A DNA stretch of 64,000 bases from an uncultured Clostridia bacterium. Lineage in GTDB: Bacteria > Bacillota > Clostridia > Christensenellales > Borkfalkiaceae. Shown in pieces: positions 61,537-64,000 of this stretch. The stretch is taken from the NCBI GenBank assembly GCA_947626105.1, contig CANQQY010000003.1:106893-170892 (forward strand). The letters are read 5' to 3'. Position 1 is the first letter of the stretch. Each line of letters starts with the position of its first letter. Position numbers and translations under genes: made by a program. The notes below the pieces were generated by a model. That model made no database searches. It was not told the DNA's origin and saw only the letters and a program-made list of their open reading frames with translations.

Positions 61537-62448
61537 ATGAAACAAAACGCTTCTAAGACCGTTCTCAACATTCTGACTCTCTATGTTTTGCCCGTGCTTA
61601 TTTCGGGCTTTGTACGCGCATTCGGCATTTATACGTTTATTTCGCCCAACCATTTCGCCCCCGGGGGGATCAACGGCGTCGCCGTCCTCGGGGAGGAACT
61701 CAGCGGGTGGAGCTCCGGATACTTTCTCCTCATTCTGAACGTACCTCTCTTTTTTCTCGCTTTCTTTCTCTTGGGGAAGCGCGAGGCGGTGCTCTCGACC
61801 CTTTCGATGTTGCTCACCTCGGGACTTTTGATCGTTTTCGGCTATATTTCCGCTTTTCCCGTCTTTGACGGGCCGCACACGGACGAACCGATCGCCTACG
61901 GCCTCTTGGCGGCGGTCGCGGGAGGGATCTTTTTGGGGATCGCCCTTGCCGTCATGATCAAGAGCTGCGGCACGGCGGGTGGGACGGCGGTGCTCGCCTC
62001 TCTCGTCAATAAAAAATGGCAGTTCCTCTCGGTGAGCTGGCTCACCTCCGTGTTCGACGCACTCGTCGTCTTTGCGTCCTTTTTCGTATACTATCAAGCG
62101 GGCGCAAATTTCGCCGTGAACCTCATCTCCGTTTTGCTTGCGCTCGTCTCCCTCGCCGTGACGAGCAAGACGAGCGACGTCATTTTGAGCGGCTTCAAGA
62201 CAGCGTATAAGTTCGAGATCGTCACCGATAAGCCCGAGGAGATCTCCCGCGAGATCATGGAGGCGACCCACCACGGCGTCACCATGATGCAGGCGACGGG
62301 CATGTACTCGCATTCCGAGCACGACGTGCTCATCTGTATCATACGGAAACGCCAGATCGCGCGCGTCCAACGCATCATCAGAAAGTATCCGGGGACGTTC
62401 GCCTATTTTTCTCCCGCTTCCGAAGTTTACGGAAAGTTCCTCAAATGA
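61537..62448 (+). CDS. YitT-family membrane protein (DUF161 plus DUF2179)
   Basis: 303 residues. Five to six membrane helices about 10-205 with the family pattern FISPNHFAPGGINGVAVLGEEL near the start and GGTAVLASLVN; C-terminal cytoplasmic DUF2179 domain (KFEIVTDKPEEISREIMEA, ATHHGVTMMQATGMYS, DVLICIIRKRQIARVQRII). Function unknown; DUF2179 may bind a small ligand. GGAG 6 bases before the ATG, at the foot of a hairpin. Confidence 0.93.
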   Translation: MKQNASKTVLNILTLYVLPVLISGFVRAFGIYTFISPNHFAPGGINGVAVLGEELSGWSSGYFLLILNVPLFFLAFFLLGKREAVLSTLSMLLTSGLLIVFGYISAFPVFDGPHTDEPIAYGLLAAVAGGIFLGIALAVMIKSCGTAGGTAVLASLVNKKWQFLSVSWLTSVFDALVVFASFFVYYQAGANFAVNLISVLLALVSLAVTSKTSDVILSGFKTAYKFEIVTDKPEEISREIMEATHHGVTMMQATGMYSHSEHDVLICIIRKRQIARVQRIIRKYPGTFAYFSPASEVYGKFLK

Positions 62449-62481
62449 GCGGAATATACTTTTTTTACGGGAGTTCATACT

Positions 62482-63342
62482 GTGGGCATGGAACAAAAGT
62501 ACGACGTCGCCGTCATCGGCGGGGGGATCGCGGGGTATTCCGCCGCACTCTCCGCGAAGAGCCTTGGGCTTGACTGCCTCTGGCTGGGCGAGACCGCTTT
62601 CGGCGAAAAGGTCTTAAAAAGCGAATATGTGCGCAATTATCCCGCCTTTACGGGGGACGGAACGCGCTTTTACGAAGCTCTCGAGCGGCAGCGCGAGAAG
62701 GAGGGGATCCTCTTTACGCAGGGACATGTTCAAGCCGTCTATCAGCAAAAGGACGGATTTATCGTCGCATGCGCGGAGCAGATGTTTTCCGCAAGGACGG
62801 CGATCCTGTGTACGGGCGTTGATTTGAAAGGGAACGTCAAGGGCGAGCGGGAGTACCTCGGCAGGGGCGTAAGTTACTGCGCCGTGTGCGACGGGGCGCT
62901 CTACCGCGGCAAGAAGATCGCCGCCGTCGTTACCTCTCCCGTCTTTGCGGAAGAAGTCGAATATCTCGCGGGGTTTGCGGACACGGTATACGCATTTTGT
63001 CTCTATGAAGGCGCGACCTTCCGCGATCCCAAGATCGAAGTTCGCCGCGGCGCGCCGCGTTCCATAGAGGGCGCGGGGCATGTCGAGCGCATTGCCGCCG
63101 AAGGGGAAGCGCTTGCCGTCAGCGGCGTGTTTTTCCTCCGAAGCGCAATTCCGCCCGATTCGCTCGTCGGCGGACTGAAAACGGACGGCGCGCACATCGT
63201 TGTGGGGAGAGATCTTTCGACGAATCTTCGCGGGCTCTTTGCGGCGGGGGACGTGACGGGGCTTCCTTACCAATACGCCAAGGCGGCGGGGGAGGGACTC
63301 GTTGCGGCGCATTCGGTGAAAAAGTATCTGAACGGGCGGTAA
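62482..63342 (+). CDS. Thioredoxin reductase-like flavoprotein lacking the NADPH-binding motif
   Basis: 286 residues from the GTG at 62482 (GGGAG 8 bases upstream); an ATG at 62488 is the alternative. FAD motif GGGIAGYSAALSA (about 13-25), redox pair Cys133-AV-Cys136-D in SYCAVCDGALY, and FAD C-terminal motif LFAAGDVTGLPYQYAKAAGEG. The central domain, which in NADPH enzymes has VxGGGxSA, reads KKIAAVVTSPVFAEEVEYLA and lacks the Gly-rich turn and the HRR specificity loop. That is the state seen in ferredoxin-dependent flavin thioredoxin reductases of clostridia. Likely reduces thioredoxin with ferredoxin or another donor; donor is inference. Confidence 0.85.
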   Translation: MGMEQKYDVAVIGGGIAGYSAALSAKSLGLDCLWLGETAFGEKVLKSEYVRNYPAFTGDGTRFYEALERQREKEGILFTQGHVQAVYQQKDGFIVACAEQMFSARTAILCTGVDLKGNVKGEREYLGRGVSYCAVCDGALYRGKKIAAVVTSPVFAEEVEYLAGFADTVYAFCLYEGATFRDPKIEVRRGAPRSIEGAGHVERIAAEGEALAVSGVFFLRSAIPPDSLVGGLKTDGAHIVVGRDLSTNLRGLFAAGDVTGLPYQYAKAAGEGLVAAHSVKKYLNGR

Positions 63343-63404
63343 TGTGTTTTGCGGAAGTCCAACGCGGTTATATAGAATTATAGGGAAGTTTCGGAAACTC
63401 GGCG

Positions 63405-63468
63405 TTGGGAAACCCCTCAGTCACGCAAGGGCAGCGTGACAGCTCCCCTGAGAGGGGAGCCGAGGAGT
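63405..63468. repeat. R1-family repeat
   Basis: TTGGGAAACCCCTCAGTCACG, GCAGCGTGACAGCTCCCCTGAGAGGGGAGC. First part of the 658-base gene-free right end. Confidence 0.75.
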
Positions 63469-63470
63469 AG

Positions 63471-63600
63471 CGCGTCATTCTGACCCTGAGCGTAGTCGAA
63501 GGGGAAGAATCCCGAGGATGAAAGTTCGGACTTCGTTCTTCGGGATCCTTCGGGAATTGCCACTCGGACTGCGTATAACAATTCGGCTTAGAATGACGCG
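63471..63600. repeat. R2 element, 130 bp, with perfect inverted ends
   Basis: CGCGTCATTCT at the left and AGAATGACGCG at the right: perfect 11-bp terminal inverted repeats. Interior has AATCCCGAGGATGAAAG ... CTTCGTTCTTCGGGATCC, a second inverted pair. Confidence 0.9.
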
Positions 63601-63606
63601 GTTAAT

Positions 63607-64000
63607 CCACCAAAAGGTCTGCCCTTCGTTCCAAATCACAGCGCGAAGCAAAACCACGCTTTTGCGGCAGCGCACTCAAATTGTCGAACCCCTTCGGCTT
63701 ACTGTCCTGTGAAACAGAACATGGACGGGCGAATTGCTTTTACAAGGCAAAAATCTTAACCCCTCGCTCGTATTTATTTGCGAGCACGCGCCCGCAAGGC
63801 GCGGACGAGCAAAGAAATCGAGCGAAACATTCCAAATTACTTGCCTTAGGCGGAATTGACTTCCGCCGTGGGCGACTCAATTTGCCGAACCCCTTCGGCT
63901 TACTGTCCTGTGAAACAGAACAGGGACGGGCGAATTGCTTTTACAAGGCAAAAATCTTAACCCCTCGCTCGTATTTATTTGCGAGCACGCGCCCGCAAGG
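63607..64000 (-). repeat. R3 structured repeats, copies 5 and 6 in tandem (reverse strand)
   Basis: Copy 6 (about 63831-64000, continuing off the window) is internal type; copy 5 (63607-63830) is terminal type. Period 201 bp, e.g. CCTTCGGCTT at 63691 and 63892. Hairpin A at 63683-63698 and 63884-63899; hairpin B is GGCGGAA/TTCCGCC at 63849-63867 in copy 6 but GCAAAA-CCACGC-TTTTGC at 63648-63665 in copy 5. TGTCCTG-TGAAA-CAGAACA stem in both. Confidence 0.88.

Noticed and set aside
63607..64000. R3 tandem units as tRNA or tmRNA genes
   Set aside because: No cloverleaf with T-loop TTCGANTC or CCA end could be folded; sizes and stems do not match.

Overview
The window looks like a chromosomal segment of an anaerobic, endospore-forming, moderately GC-rich member of the Clostridia (Bacillota). 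Evidence for this is a spoIIID gene, a rubrerythrin, a feoA-feoA-feoB-FeoB-associated Cys-rich protein operon, a 2-hydroxyacyl-CoA dehydratase-activase pair, a candidate (R)-citrate synthase-type DRE-TIM enzyme, a flavin thioredoxin reductase lacking an NADPH motif, lipoprotein-processing genes (lgt, lspA), AGGAGG ribosome sites and TTGACA-N17-TATAAT promoters. A gut genome related to the Christensenellales is my guess from repeat content and surface-protein style; the sequence does not prove it.

Layout. 1-6.4 kb is the right end of an integrated phage-like element. A tightly coupled leftward early operon of small proteins and an HNH endonuclease diverges from an XRE repressor, a small unknown gene and a large serine recombinase. 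6.8-17.6 kb is one giant lipoprotein built of bacterial surface repeats. 18.1-25.0 kb holds a HelD-like RNA-polymerase helicase and a HAD phosphatase, then a leftward set of rubrerythrin, patatin-like hydrolase and a fusion of a PD-(D/E)XK-like domain with a beta-CASP metallo-beta-lactamase nuclease. 25.5-30.0 kb is a parE-parC type topoisomerase pair. 30.3-31.9 kb has an AbiH-type abortive-infection protein and spoIIID. 32.5-37.9 kb has the split CoA-dehydratase activase system and a UPF0597/cysteine-desulfidase-like protein. 37.9-39.5 kb holds DUF4363 and DUF421 genes pushed apart by repeats. 39.6-45.7 kb starts with a tetrahydrofolate riboswitch and a FolT-like ECF S component, followed by an operon lgt-pncB-coiled coil-lspA-rluD-small membrane protein. 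46.1-48.2 kb is a lipoprotein with eight 17-residue Cys/His repeats. 48.5-50.5 kb is der-plsY. 50.8-52.9 kb is an M18 aminopeptidase and a YwaF-like membrane protein. 53.1-56.1 kb is the feo operon with three copies of one 16-bp palindrome. 56.7-63.3 kb holds a secreted papain-like protease with an EP spacer, the DRE-TIM enzyme, a DUF308-like protein, a YitT protein and the thioredoxin-reductase-like flavoprotein.

Almost every gap over 250 bp is filled by dispersed non-coding repeats of at least three families. R1 is GC-rich short hairpin blocks. R2 is roughly 100-130 bp with GCGTCATTCTGA-type inverted ends. R3 is a roughly 200-bp multi-hairpin unit, sometimes in tandem, whose hairpin arms differ between copies while still pairing. 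R3 is the best candidate here for an undescribed structured element. The repeats have entered a riboswitch leader, split an operon and been captured in frame in the lgt tail.

Gene cooperation visible from layout: lgt and lspA process lipoproteins such as the two large ones in this window; FeoA/FeoA/FeoB import ferrous iron under a probable palindrome-binding regulator; the riboswitch ties folate uptake to folate supply; and the prophage repressor and recombinase control the integrated element. Several genes (der, the DRE-TIM enzyme, the YwaF-like gene) have strong promoters whose predicted start of transcription falls at the start codon, suggesting leaderless mRNAs.
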